Position numbers and translations under genes: made by a program
The notes under the pieces: model-generated
Told to the model about the DNA's origin: nothing
What the model saw: the letters and a program-made list of their open reading frames with translations, nothing else
Database searches by the model: none
Origin: Ferrovibrio terrae
GTDB taxonomy: Bacteria > Pseudomonadota > Alphaproteobacteria > Ferrovibrionales > Ferrovibrionaceae
Direction of reading: 5' to 3'
Length of the DNA: 64,000 nucleotides
Assembly (NCBI RefSeq): GCF_007197755.1
Contig: NZ_CP041636.1
Location: 1,400,001-1,464,000 of the forward strand
Part shown: in pieces, positions 52,337 to 60,317 of the stretch
How the letters are laid out: every line of letters starts with the position of its first letter
How positions within the stretch are numbered: the first letter of the stretch is position 1

Positions 52337-54139
52337 ATGGCGCCGCCGCTTCTCACACTGTCCGACATCCATCTCACCTTCGGCGGTACGCCGCTGCTCG
52401 AAGGCGCGTCGCTCAGCGTGATGCCCGGCGACCGGCTCTGCCTGGTGGGGCGCAACGGCTCGGGCAAGTCGACCTTGCTGAAGATCGCGGCCGGCGCGGT
52501 GCAGTCGGATCGCGGCGAACGCATCGTGCAGTCCGGCGTCACCATGCGTTATCTGCCGCAGGAACCGGATCTCTCCGGCTTCGACGACACGCTGTCCTAT
52601 GTGCTGGCCGGCCTGGCGCCCGGCGATGAACCGCATCGCGCGACCACATTGCTCAATGCACTCGGCCTCGATGGTACGGAAAATCCGGCGCGGCTGTCCG
52701 GCGGCGAGGCGAGGCGCGCGGCACTGGCGCGCGTGCTGGCGCCCGAGCCCGACATCCTGCTGCTCGACGAACCGACCAACCATCTCGACCTGCCGGCCAT
52801 CGAATGGCTCGAAAGCGAATTGCAGCGTCTGCGCTCGGCGCTGGTGCTGATCAGCCATGATCGCAGGTTCTTGAGCAATCTCACGCGCGCTACCATCTGG
52901 CTCGACCGCAGCGCCACGCGACGTCTGGAGCAGGGCTTCGCGGCCTTCGAGGACTGGCGCGACGCCTTCCTGGAACAGGAGGAAACCGAGCGCCACAAGC
53001 TGGATCGCAAGATCGTCGCCGAACTCGACTGGGTGCGGCACGGCGTGTCGGGCCGGCGCAAGCGCAACATGGGCCGCATGCGCGCGCTGCAGCAGCTCAA
53101 GACCGGCCGCAGCGAGCAGCGCAAGGTGGCGGGCAACGTCAATCTCGTTGTCTCCGAAGCCGAGACGTCATCCAAGCTGATCGCCGAGGCCAGGGCGATT
53201 TCAAAATCCTTCGGCGACAATACGGTGCTGCGCGAGGTCAGCGTGAAGGTGCTGCGCGGCGACCGTTTCGGCATCGTCGGCGCGAATGGCGCCGGCAAGA
53301 CCACTTTGCTCAACATCCTCACCGGCCAGATGCAGCCGGATTCAGGCAGCATCCGGCTGGGCGAGAATATCGCGCTGGTCACGCTGGACCAGCGGCGCGA
53401 AACGCTCGATCCGGAAATGACGTTGCAATACGCACTGTCGGGCGGCAGCGACAAGGTGACGCTGAACGGCCAGCCGCGCCATGTCATGAGCTACATGAAG
53501 GACTTCCTGTTTGCACCGGAACAGGCGCGCACACCCTTGCGTGTGCTGTCAGGCGGCGAACGCGGCCGGCTGATGCTGGCGCGCGCGCTGGCCAAGCCGT
53601 CCAATGTGCTGGTGCTCGACGAACCGACCAACGATCTCGATCTCGAAACGCTCGATCTGCTGCAGGAAATGCTGGCCGACTATCCCGGCACGGTTTTGTT
53701 GGTCAGCCATGATCGCGACTTCCTCGACCGCGTCTGCACGTCTGTGCTGGCCTCGGACGGTGACGGCCGCTGGAACGTCTATGCCGGCGGATATTCCGAT
53801 ATGGTGGCGCAGCGCGGCTCCGGCGTGCAGGCCCGCGCCGCCGCCAAGGCCGAGAAGGCTGCGGCCGAGAAGACAGAGGCTGCACCGCGTGCAGCGGCCA
53901 GGCGCAAACTCAGCTTCAAGGAAAAACACGCGCTGGAGACTCTGCCCAAGCGTATCAAGGAATTGCAGGACCAGATCGCGAAGCATCAGGCATCGCTGAA
54001 CGACCCGCAGCTTTTCTCGCGTGATCCGGCCAAATTCGAGGCCGCCAGCAAGGGGCTGGAAAAAGCCGGCGCGGATCTGGCCGCCGCCGAGGACCAGTGG
54101 CTCGAACTGGAAATGCTGCGCGAAGAGCTGGAAGGCTGA
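52337..54139 (+). CDS. ABC-F family ATP-binding protein (Uup-like)
   Basis: A 600-residue protein with two ABC domains and no membrane part. Walker A motifs are GRNGSGKSTLL and GANGAGKTTLL; signatures are LSGGEARRAALAR and LSGGERGRLMLAR; Walker B motifs are LLDEPTNHLDL and VLDEPTNDLDL. A linker between them and a C-terminal coiled coil (about 510-600, Lys/Glu-rich) fit the Uup subgroup. ABC-F proteins act on ribosomes or on branched DNA, not in transport. CCAGAGG precedes the start. Confidence 0.92.
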   Translation: MAPPLLTLSDIHLTFGGTPLLEGASLSVMPGDRLCLVGRNGSGKSTLLKIAAGAVQSDRGERIVQSGVTMRYLPQEPDLSGFDDTLSYVLAGLAPGDEPHRATTLLNALGLDGTENPARLSGGEARRAALARVLAPEPDILLLDEPTNHLDLPAIEWLESELQRLRSALVLISHDRRFLSNLTRATIWLDRSATRRLEQGFAAFEDWRDAFLEQEETERHKLDRKIVAELDWVRHGVSGRRKRNMGRMRALQQLKTGRSEQRKVAGNVNLVVSEAETSSKLIAEARAISKSFGDNTVLREVSVKVLRGDRFGIVGANGAGKTTLLNILTGQMQPDSGSIRLGENIALVTLDQRRETLDPEMTLQYALSGGSDKVTLNGQPRHVMSYMKDFLFAPEQARTPLRVLSGGERGRLMLARALAKPSNVLVLDEPTNDLDLETLDLLQEMLADYPGTVLLVSHDRDFLDRVCTSVLASDGDGRWNVYAGGYSDMVAQRGSGVQARAAAKAEKAAAEKTEAAPRAAARRKLSFKEKHALETLPKRIKELQDQIAKHQASLNDPQLFSRDPAKFEAASKGLEKAGADLAAAEDQWLELEMLREELEG

Positions 54140-54146
54140 GCCTTCT

Positions 54147-54740
54147 TCACTGCACCGGCCGCGCCTCTTGCCGTTCAGCCGGCACCAGCGGCGGCACGCC
54201 GTAGCCGATATCGATGAAGCGCATGCCGTCGCCTTCGACATATGAGTCCGGGTCGAGCGGCTGCTTGCGGCCCGCCGTGTCGGCGAGCCCGGTGGCGCAG
54301 CACAGGATCAGGCTGGATTGCGCGGCGCCGTCTTCATAGAGCGGCGCGCCGGTGAATTCGACCGGCAGCACGGCGCCGTCGGGGAAGCGCAGCCAGTAAT
54401 AGATCAGCACCCCGGCCGGCTGGGCGGCCTGCGCGATGGTCAGCGTGGCGCGCCAGCTGCGGTTCTCTTTCGAGGTCAGGTCGAGATAGTTCATCCCGGT
54501 CAGATCAAAACCGATCTTCTCGATGATGGTACGGCCGACATTCTCCATGCGGATGTCGTCGGCGGAGCGGATGTTGAGCAAGAGACAACTATCGGCCAGC
54601 GCGCCGAGGTCGCCCTTGGACAGGTCGCTGCGCTGCGGCAGGCGGCGCGCACCGCGCCAGCCCTGCCAGATCGCGAAGAACTGCCGCGCCTGCTGCGACA
54701 GCGGCGTTGGCAGTGTATGCAGAAAATCACCCGACCCCAT
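54147..54740 (-). CDS. PAS_5-domain protein (first of a pair)
   Basis: A 197-residue protein with a single PAS_5 domain: FFAIWQGWRGARRLPQRSDL, then ENVGRTIIEKIGFDLTGMNY and LPVEFTGAPLYEDG. It ends with FIDIGYGVPPLVP. The domain is typical of alphaproteobacterial soluble proteins of unknown role. It has the same length and order as the next gene at 54794-55387, so the two are tandem duplicates. There is no output domain; it probably acts through protein contact. Confidence 0.85.
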   Translation of the reverse strand: MGSGDFLHTLPTPLSQQARQFFAIWQGWRGARRLPQRSDLSKGDLGALADSCLLLNIRSADDIRMENVGRTIIEKIGFDLTGMNYLDLTSKENRSWRATLTIAQAAQPAGVLIYYWLRFPDGAVLPVEFTGAPLYEDGAAQSSLILCCATGLADTAGRKQPLDPDSYVEGDGMRFIDIGYGVPPLVPAERQEARPVQ

Positions 54741-54793
54741 GCGAGTTATCTAAGCACCATGGCGGTGTGAAATCCAGTCCGGCAATCCCGCGC

Positions 54794-55387
54794 TCAGAAT
54801 GCCGGCAGCATGTGGCGCGGCGTGGAGGGATCGGCGGGCGGGATGCCGAAGCCGAGATCTATGAAGCGCATGCCTTCGCCGACCAGCCAGGAATCCGGAT
54901 CGACGACATCGTTGGGTCGCGGCGGCACCAGCGGTGTGCAGCAGCCGGCCATCAGGCTGACCATGCCGCTGCCATCGTCGTCGCAGAACGGCGCGCCGGC
55001 GCATTCGATCGGCAGCACGCCGCCATCAGGGTAGCGCAGCGGATAGTAGAGGACGCTGCCGCAGGGCTGCAGCGCCTGTTCGATGAACAGCCGCGCGCGC
55101 AAGGCACGGTTCTCGGGATTGGTGATGTCGAGATAGTTATGGCCGGTAAGGTCGAAGCCGAGATACTGGCGTATGCCGTCGCCGATCGAGATGATGCGGA
55201 TGTCGTCGCGGTGCCGCAGCTCCATCACGATATGGTGGGTCCCGAGCCTGGCGACCTGCAGATCGCGGCGTTCAGGCAGGCGGCGACCACGCCGCCAGCT
55301 GTGCCAGGTGGCAAAGAACTGCCGGCTCGCCGGCGACACCGGCCCCGGCAGACGTGCCAGAAAATCCGCGCCGGAGACATCGTCCAT
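54794..55387 (-). CDS. PAS_5-domain protein (second of a pair)
   Basis: A 197-residue paralogue of the previous protein. The block FFATWHSWRRGRRLPERRDL, then IGDGIRQYLGFDLTGHNYLD, PIECAGAPFCDDDG and FIDLGFGIPPADP align along the full length. AGGACAGGGGGG before the ATG at 55387 sets the start. The two genes are about 50 bp apart on the same strand. Whether they form a heterodimer is unknown. Confidence 0.85.
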   Translation of the reverse strand: MDDVSGADFLARLPGPVSPASRQFFATWHSWRRGRRLPERRDLQVARLGTHHIVMELRHRDDIRIISIGDGIRQYLGFDLTGHNYLDITNPENRALRARLFIEQALQPCGSVLYYPLRYPDGGVLPIECAGAPFCDDDGSGMVSLMAGCCTPLVPPRPNDVVDPDSWLVGEGMRFIDLGFGIPPADPSTPRHMLPAF

Positions 55388-55481
55388 GCGCCCCCCTGTC
55401 CTGAACCTCAACAGGTCCCGGAAAATTATACCCGATACGTCCTAACTGCCCAGTTAAAAAATCACTGTCATAAATGGCCAA

Positions 55482-55513
55482 AGAAAACGGCCGGGCGATT
55501 GTGCGCCCGGCCG
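55482..55513 (-). terminator. Intrinsic terminator of the NMT1-type ABC operon
   Basis: CGGCCGGGCG and CGCCCGGCCG pair perfectly over 10 bp. On the minus strand this is followed by TTTTCTTT, 30 nt after the binding-protein stop at 55543. Confidence 0.9.
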
Positions 55514-55542
55514 CTCAGTACCGGCAAAAGTAGAATGGTCGA

Positions 55543-56550
55543 TTACTTCTTCACGGCCTTGATGAATTTGTCGTTGAAGGTCTTGTTCAGGTCGATATTC
55601 GCGCTGGCGATCTCGGCATCGAACTGCTTCAGCATGTCATGCGCGCTCTTCATGCCGTCGGCCGAGATGATGCCGGTGCGCGAATAGGTCTCCATCGAGG
55701 CTTTCACCGCCTGCATGTACAGCGGCTTGTCGCCCAGGAAGTAGGCTTCCGGCACGGCGCCGGCGATGTCTTCCGGCTTGGCCTTGGCGATGAAGTCGAG
55801 CGCCTTGTAGAGCGCGTTGACCAGCGCCTGCGTGGTCTTCGGGTTCTTCTCGGCGAATTCGGGCTTCAGATACAGCACGGCGGCTGGATTGGAACCGCCG
55901 AAGATCGCCTTGGTGCCAGCCTCCGTGCGGCTGTCGGCCAGTACGAAACCGAGCTTCTCGGATTCGATCTTCGAAATCACCGGATCGAGATTCGACATGC
56001 CGTCGATCTCGCCCTTCATCATCGCCGCCACGGCGCCAGCACCGCCGCCAACGCCGATATACGCGGTGTCCTTCGGATTGCCGCCGGCCTTGGCGATCAG
56101 GTAGTTGACGAAGAAGTTGGTCGAGCTGCCCGGCGCGGTGACGCCGATCTTCAGACCTTTCAGGTCGGCCGGGGTCTTCACCTTGTCCTTCAGGCTGTCC
56201 TTCACCATCAGCACGATACCGGGGAAGCGGCCGAGCTCGATCACGGCGACCAGCGGCTCCTTCTTGGCCTGCATGCGGATGGTGTGTTCATAGGCACCAG
56301 TGACGACATCAACGCTGCCGCCCATCAGCGACTGCAGCGACTTCGCGCCGCCACCGAAGTCGTTGATCGTGACATCGAGGCCTTCAGCCTTGAAGTAGCC
56401 CTTGGTCTCGGCAATCGTCAGCGGCAGATAATACAGCAGCGGCTTGCCGCCGACGCCGAGTTCCAGCTTCGGCTTCTCGACCTGCGCATTTGCTGCGCCT
56501 GCCATCAGTCCCAGCGCCGTCATGGCGGCGAGTGCGAGTTTGAGTTTCAT
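55543..56550 (-). CDS. ABC transporter substrate-binding protein (NMT1/SsuA-like)
   Basis: A 335-residue exported receptor with a signal peptide ending GAANAQ. The mature part reads LELGVGGKPLLYYLPLTIAE, then KGYFKAEGLDVTINDFGGGA and AKKEPLVAVIELGRFPGIVL, as in NMT1/THI5-like and sulfonate/nitrate receptors. The ligand may be a sulfonate, a pyrimidine precursor or another small organic compound. It is third in the operon ATPase, permease, receptor and is followed by a terminator. Confidence 0.9.
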   Translation of the reverse strand: MKLKLALAAMTALGLMAGAANAQVEKPKLELGVGGKPLLYYLPLTIAETKGYFKAEGLDVTINDFGGGAKSLQSLMGGSVDVVTGAYEHTIRMQAKKEPLVAVIELGRFPGIVLMVKDSLKDKVKTPADLKGLKIGVTAPGSSTNFFVNYLIAKAGGNPKDTAYIGVGGGAGAVAAMMKGEIDGMSNLDPVISKIESEKLGFVLADSRTEAGTKAIFGGSNPAAVLYLKPEFAEKNPKTTQALVNALYKALDFIAKAKPEDIAGAVPEAYFLGDKPLYMQAVKASMETYSRTGIISADGMKSAHDMLKQFDAEIASANIDLNKTFNDKFIKAVKK

Positions 56551-56576
56551 GGGTCGTTTCCTCCTGGTGTTTTATT

Positions 56577-57380
56577 TTACGTGGTTTTGGCTGTGGTGTC
56601 CGGCCGCCAGACCAGCAGCCGGTTTTCAATACGGGTGACAATGGCATCCAGTATGATCACGACGATGGTCAGGATCAGCATGCCCGAGAAGACGCCGGTG
56701 ACGTCAAACACGCTTTCGGCTTCGTGAATCTTGTAGCCCAGCCCCGCCGACGAGCCGAGATACTCGCCCACCACGGCGCCGATCAGCGCGAAGCCGACGC
56801 TCGTGTGCAGCGAGGAGAACATCCAGGTCAGCGCCGCCGGCCAGTAGACATGGCGCAGCAGCTGGCGCTCATTCATGCCCAGCATGCGGGCATTGGCCAG
56901 CACGGTGGGGCTGACTTCCTTGACGCCCTGGTAGACATTGAAGAAGACGATGAAGAAAACCAGCGTGAAGCCCAGCGCCACCTTCGACCAGATGCCAAGG
57001 CCGAACCACAAGGCGAAGATCGGCGCCAGCACCACGCGGGGCAGGGCATTGGCCGCTTTCACATAAGGGTCGAACACGGCAGCCAGCAGTTCGCGGCGGG
57101 CAAAGGCGAAGCCGACAACAATACCGGCGCCGGCGCCGATGCCAAAGGCGAGCACGGTTTCCAGCAGCGTGATGCCGAGATGGCGCCAGAGCGTGCCGCC
57201 GAGGATGTCTTTCCAGGTGCGCGCCAGCACATCCAGCGGCGTGGAGAAGAAGAAGGGCGCAAACAGCGGCTTGCCGTTGGCCATCGGCACGGTGGTGAGC
57301 AGATGCCAGGCCACCAGGAAGGCGACGCCGACCAGAACCTGCAATGCGACCAGAGTGGAGCGTTTCATGCCGTTCTTCAT
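56577..57380 (-). CDS. ABC transporter permease (SsuC/TauC-like)
   Basis: A 267-residue permease with about six membrane segments. The family EAA loop is NARMLGMNERQLLRHVYWPA, preceded by RVVLAPIFALWFGLGIWSKV. It pairs with the ATPase at 57377-58252 (4-nt overlap) and the receptor at 55543-56550 (26 nt downstream). Confidence 0.92.
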   Translation of the reverse strand: MKNGMKRSTLVALQVLVGVAFLVAWHLLTTVPMANGKPLFAPFFFSTPLDVLARTWKDILGGTLWRHLGITLLETVLAFGIGAGAGIVVGFAFARRELLAAVFDPYVKAANALPRVVLAPIFALWFGLGIWSKVALGFTLVFFIVFFNVYQGVKEVSPTVLANARMLGMNERQLLRHVYWPAALTWMFSSLHTSVGFALIGAVVGEYLGSSAGLGYKIHEAESVFDVTGVFSGMLILTIVVIILDAIVTRIENRLLVWRPDTTAKTT

Positions 57381-58252
57381 TGCGGCTGGGCCTCTTCACC
57401 CTGGGAATAGGCCTTCTGCACTTCGACGCGCAAGCTCGCCCAGATCGCCTTGTGGATGGCGTGGAACGCCGGCTCGGTGCGGATTTCGGCAATGTCGCGC
57501 GGCCGCGGCAGCTCGACGCGGAAATCGCCGACGATGCCCGCCGCAGGTCCGGCCGACATCACCACCACGCGATCCGACAGCGCAATGGCTTCTTCCAGGT
57601 CGTGCGTCACGAACATCACGGCCTTCTTATTGGCGGCCCACAGATCGAGCAGCAAATTGCCCATGATCTGCCGGGTCTGCGCATCCAGCGGGCCGAAAGG
57701 CTCATCCATGAGAAGGATCTGCGGATCGCGGATCAGCATCTGCGCCAGCGCGACGCGTTTGCGCTGTCCGCCCGACAGCATGTGCGGATAGCGCTGCGCG
57801 AAACCCTTCAGGCCAACGCGGGCGAGCCAGTCCTGCGCACGCTTCAGCGCTTCGGCACGCGGCACACCCTGCGGTTCGAGTGCGACAGCGACATTGTCGA
57901 TCGCGGTCTTCCACGGCATCAGCGCATCGGCCTGGAACAGATAGCCCGCTTTGGCATTCAGGCCCGACAGACCTGCGCCCTGGATATCGACACTGCCGGC
58001 CGACGGCTTCAGCAGGCCGGCGGCGGCATTCAGCAAGGTGGATTTGCCGCAGCCGGTCGGGCCGACGACCGAGACGAATTCACCTGGCGACACCGTCAGG
58101 TCGATGTTGCGGACCGCGCAATGCTGCTCGCCGGTCTTGAGCTCAAAGGTGATATCGAGGCCGCGCAGGCCGACATCGGGCGTGGCGGCTGAAGCGCCGG
58201 ACGCACCCTGGACGGCGAAGGCGGGGGCTGATGCAACAGAGCCCTGAGACAA
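57377..58252 (-). CDS. ABC transporter ATP-binding protein (SsuB/TauB-like)
   Basis: A 291-residue ATPase with a 30-residue Ala/Ser-rich N-terminal extension. Walker A is VVGPTGCGKSTLLNAA, the Q-loop is AGYLFQADALMPWKT, the signature is LSGGQRKRVALAQML (with Lys after GGQR) and Walker B is ILLMDEPFGPLDAQT. First gene of the NMT1-type importer; the next start overlaps its stop in an ATGA. Confidence 0.92.
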   Translation of the reverse strand: MSQGSVASAPAFAVQGASGASAATPDVGLRGLDITFELKTGEQHCAVRNIDLTVSPGEFVSVVGPTGCGKSTLLNAAAGLLKPSAGSVDIQGAGLSGLNAKAGYLFQADALMPWKTAIDNVAVALEPQGVPRAEALKRAQDWLARVGLKGFAQRYPHMLSGGQRKRVALAQMLIRDPQILLMDEPFGPLDAQTRQIMGNLLLDLWAANKKAVMFVTHDLEEAIALSDRVVVMSAGPAAGIVGDFRVELPRPRDIAEIRTEPAFHAIHKAIWASLRVEVQKAYSQGEEAQPQ

Positions 58253-58373
58253 AAGATTTCCTCCAAAAACGGTCCGCGTCTTGGCGCGCGGCGAAACCGC
58301 AACCCTAACGATTGCGGCGGTGCGAGGTAAAGCGCCGGGGGCGGATCAGTGCATCGCTTTCGACTCGTTTTGC

Positions 58374-58460
58374 TTCGTTTTGGTTCGTGGCTGTTCGTAC
58401 GTGTTCGCTGGCGTTCGTACGGGTTCGTGGCGCTTCGCGCGGGTTCGTAGCGGTTCGGAG
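58374..58460. repeat. Array of nine TTCG decamers with exact 10-bp period
   Basis: TTCG occurs at 58374 and every 10 bp to 58454, with a one-mismatch copy (CTCG) at 58364. The flanks of TTCG vary (TGG/TGG, CTG/TAC, GTG/CTG, GCG/TAC, GGG/TGG), so only the core and the spacing are kept. It is the reverse-complement counterpart of the CGAA array at 20389-20494 and lies between the ABC ATPase start and the ArsR gene. The rest of the 58253-58619 gap holds nothing else recognised. Confidence 0.88.
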
Positions 58461-58619
58461 GGCTGAATGCGGGAGTATGCACGCTCGTATTTTGAGAACA
58501 ATATACGAACATATAGGTCGAATGCGGCGGTTTCCGAGCCCTCGCTTGACGATGGACTGTTGCGGCTTATGCTTAACTCATAGGTTAATTAACCGGATGG
58601 AAAAGGGGAGAGTGCCGCC

Positions 58620-58970
58620 ATGCCTGCCGCCGTCACCAGGGCCGATCCGCTCAGCACCACCTTTGCCGCCCTGGCCGATCCGACCCGGCGCGCGATCCTG
58701 GCGCGCTTGAGCCAGGGCGATGCCTCGGTCGGCGAACTGGCCGCGCCGTTCGCGATGAGCCAGCCGGCGATCTCGAAACATCTGAAGGTGCTGGAACGCG
58801 CGGGCCTGATCACGCGGGGCCGCGAGGCGCAGTGGCGGCCGTGCAAGCTGGACGCCGCACCCTTGCGCGCGGCCAACAACTGGCTCGAACATTATGCGGC
58901 TTTCTGGTCCGGCAGTTTCGACCGGCTCAAGACGCTGGTGGAAACCTCGCCGGACGACGGCAAGGCGTAA
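58620..58970 (+). CDS. ArsR-family transcriptional regulator
   Basis: A 116-residue winged-helix protein: TFAALADPTRRAILARLSQG, then VGELAAPFAMSQPAISKHLK and VLERAGLITRGREAQWRPCK. It lacks the CxC metal site of ArsR/SmtB, so it belongs to the non-metal group that usually sits before an SRPBCC (AHSA1) gene. No such partner follows here; the next gene is convergent. The region before it contains the TTCG array. Confidence 0.9.
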   Translation: MPAAVTRADPLSTTFAALADPTRRAILARLSQGDASVGELAAPFAMSQPAISKHLKVLERAGLITRGREAQWRPCKLDAAPLRAANNWLEHYAAFWSGSFDRLKTLVETSPDDGKA

Positions 58971-59025
58971 GCACCGCACCCGGGCGGGAGCGACATCGAC
59001 TGGAGTGAATGGCAACGCCCGCGCC

Positions 59026-59289
59026 TTATACCGCGTGCAGCATCACCTGGCCTGCGCCGGCGGTCAGCCGGATGGCGCCTTCGGCCAGCCGCACGCGTTC
59101 CATCGCATTGTCGATCTGGCGGTCGTCGATCAGGGTTTCGCCGCGCGCGATCAGCGTGCGCGCGGCATCGCGGTTCGTGGCCAGGCCGGCCAGGACGAGC
59201 AGCTCCGCCAGCGAGACGCCTTCGGCGAGATGGGATTTCTGCAGCGATACCTGCGGCAGATCAGCGAGAATAGTGGTTTCGGTAGTCAT
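59026..59289 (-). CDS. Orphan S4-like RNA-binding protein resembling the TyrRS C-terminus
   Basis: An 87-residue protein. The part LAEGVSLAELLVLAGLATNR, then DAARTLIARGETLIDD and RQIDNAMERVRL matches the S4 fold as found at the end of tyrosyl-tRNA synthetases. The N-terminal MTTETTILADLPQVSLQKSH also resembles the linker before that domain. The catalytic synthetase part is absent and no remnant is seen. TGGAGACC, 7 nt before the ATG at 59289, is a good ribosome-binding site but is locked in a predicted hairpin. A leader peptide with YYYWF lies about 94 nt upstream. Confidence 0.7.
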   Translation of the reverse strand: MTTETTILADLPQVSLQKSHLAEGVSLAELLVLAGLATNRDAARTLIARGETLIDDRQIDNAMERVRLAEGAIRLTAGAGQVMLHAV

Positions 59290-59292
59290 GAT

Positions 59293-59383
59293 GGTCTCCA
59301 GTTTGATGGCTTTCCTGAAGCCGTCGGGTCGGAGACCCTGAGTCAAGAACCGCAAGCCGCCGACCTCGGCGGCTGCAATGGTT
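59293..59383 (-). promoter_or_regulatory. Candidate leader-peptide-controlled translational switch
   Basis: On the minus strand: a long hairpin at 59348-59383 directly after the leader stop (AACC...GCAGCCGCCGA / TCGGCGGCTTGC...GGTT); then GGGTC-TCC-GACCC (59338-59326), a small hairpin; and GGTCTCC (59337-59331) that can instead pair perfectly with GGAGACC (59299-59293), which contains the ribosome-binding site of the S4 gene. The last two are mutually exclusive because they share GGTCTCC. Confidence 0.55.
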
Positions 59384-59454
59384 CAGACAAAACCCTGCGC
59401 GCCGCCCGTATGGGAGGAGATAAACCAATAATAATAGTTGGCCGCGTGGATCAT
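59383..59454 (-). CDS. Putative aromatic leader peptide (YYYWF)
   Basis: A 23-codon frame from the ATG at 59454: MIHAANYYYWF followed by ISSHTGGAQGFV and a TGA at 59383. Three Tyr codons, one Trp and one Phe in a row are expected in a leader that senses charged aromatic tRNAs. The stop codon is at the foot of a strong hairpin, and the S4-domain gene follows 94 nt later behind a sequestered ribosome-binding site. The leader's own ribosome-binding site is weak; a longer frame open from 59577 exists but is unlikely. Confidence 0.5.
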   Translation of the reverse strand: MIHAANYYYWFISSHTGGAQGFV

Positions 59455-59650
59455 GGCGGCGATTAAAGCGAAGCGGATCGCCGCCGTCAATCGCCTTGTG
59501 AGCCGGCGAGCGATTGTGTGATGGCGGTAACGTTGGCTCTGTCCATTGCCCCTCTTTGTCATGCCCGGGCATGACACGGATGTTGGTCAAGGTTGGGGAT
59601 GACACGGGGGGCGGTTTCCTTTGTCACCCCTCAGTCTTAGTTTGTGACCC

Positions 59651-60298
59651 ATGACAGCGACCCCCGACACTCCCAGACCCGATCCGCGCCGCCATATGCC
59701 GGCCACCCTGCGCAACCGCGATGCCATCCTTGCGGTGCTGCAGGAGACCCTGCCGCGGCAGGGTGTTCTGCTCGAGATCGCCAGCGGCAGCGGCGAGCAT
59801 GCCGCCTTCATGGCGCCGCAGCTCACACCGCTGGTCTGGCAGCCGAGCGATTATGAGGCGGAGAACCTGCCGTCCATCGACGCCTATGCCGGTGACAGCA
59901 GGATCGCAAATGGGGGCTCCGGCAACATCCTGCCGGCGGTGCAGCTGGATGTGACGCAGCCGTCCTGGCCGGTGCAGGCCGGCATCGCGGCGCTGCTCTG
60001 CTGCAACATGATCCATATCGCGCCCTGGGCAGCCGCCGAGGGGTTGTTCCATGGTGCTGCGATCATCCTGACGAAGAACGCGCCGTTCATTCTCTATGGT
60101 CCGTTCCGTCGCAACGGCGCACATACAGCGCCGTCCAATGCTGCCTTCGACGACAGCCTGCAAAGCCGCAACGCAGACTGGGGCGTGCGCTGCCTCGACA
60201 CTGACGTTCTGCCGCTGGCGCAACGAACTGGTTTCGTGCTGGAACGTATCGTCGAGATGCCGGCCAACAATCTCACTGTTATATTCCGCAAGCTGTAA
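59651..60298 (+). CDS. DUF938 family SAM-dependent methyltransferase-like protein
   Basis: A 215-residue protein of the class I methyltransferase fold. The SAM motif is GVLLEIASGSGEHAAFMAPQ (about residues 38-57); later WQPSDYEAENLPSIDAY, CCNMIHIAPWAAAEGLF and LYGPFRRNGAHTAPSNAAFD are DUF938 hallmarks. The substrate is unknown. It starts about 20 nt before the YdjM-like gene, with which it probably forms an operon. Confidence 0.88.
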   Translation: MTATPDTPRPDPRRHMPATLRNRDAILAVLQETLPRQGVLLEIASGSGEHAAFMAPQLTPLVWQPSDYEAENLPSIDAYAGDSRIANGGSGNILPAVQLDVTQPSWPVQAGIAALLCCNMIHIAPWAAAEGLFHGAAIILTKNAPFILYGPFRRNGAHTAPSNAAFDDSLQSRNADWGVRCLDTDVLPLAQRTGFVLERIVEMPANNLTVIFRKL

Positions 60299-60317
60299 TT
60301 TTCCGAAAGACGTAAGA

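Noticed and set aside
59383-59577. A 64-codon reading of the leader frame
   Set aside because: The extra 41 codons are Arg-rich and lack a ribosome-binding site. The aromatic run, the stop-codon hairpin and the short form from 59454 make more sense together.
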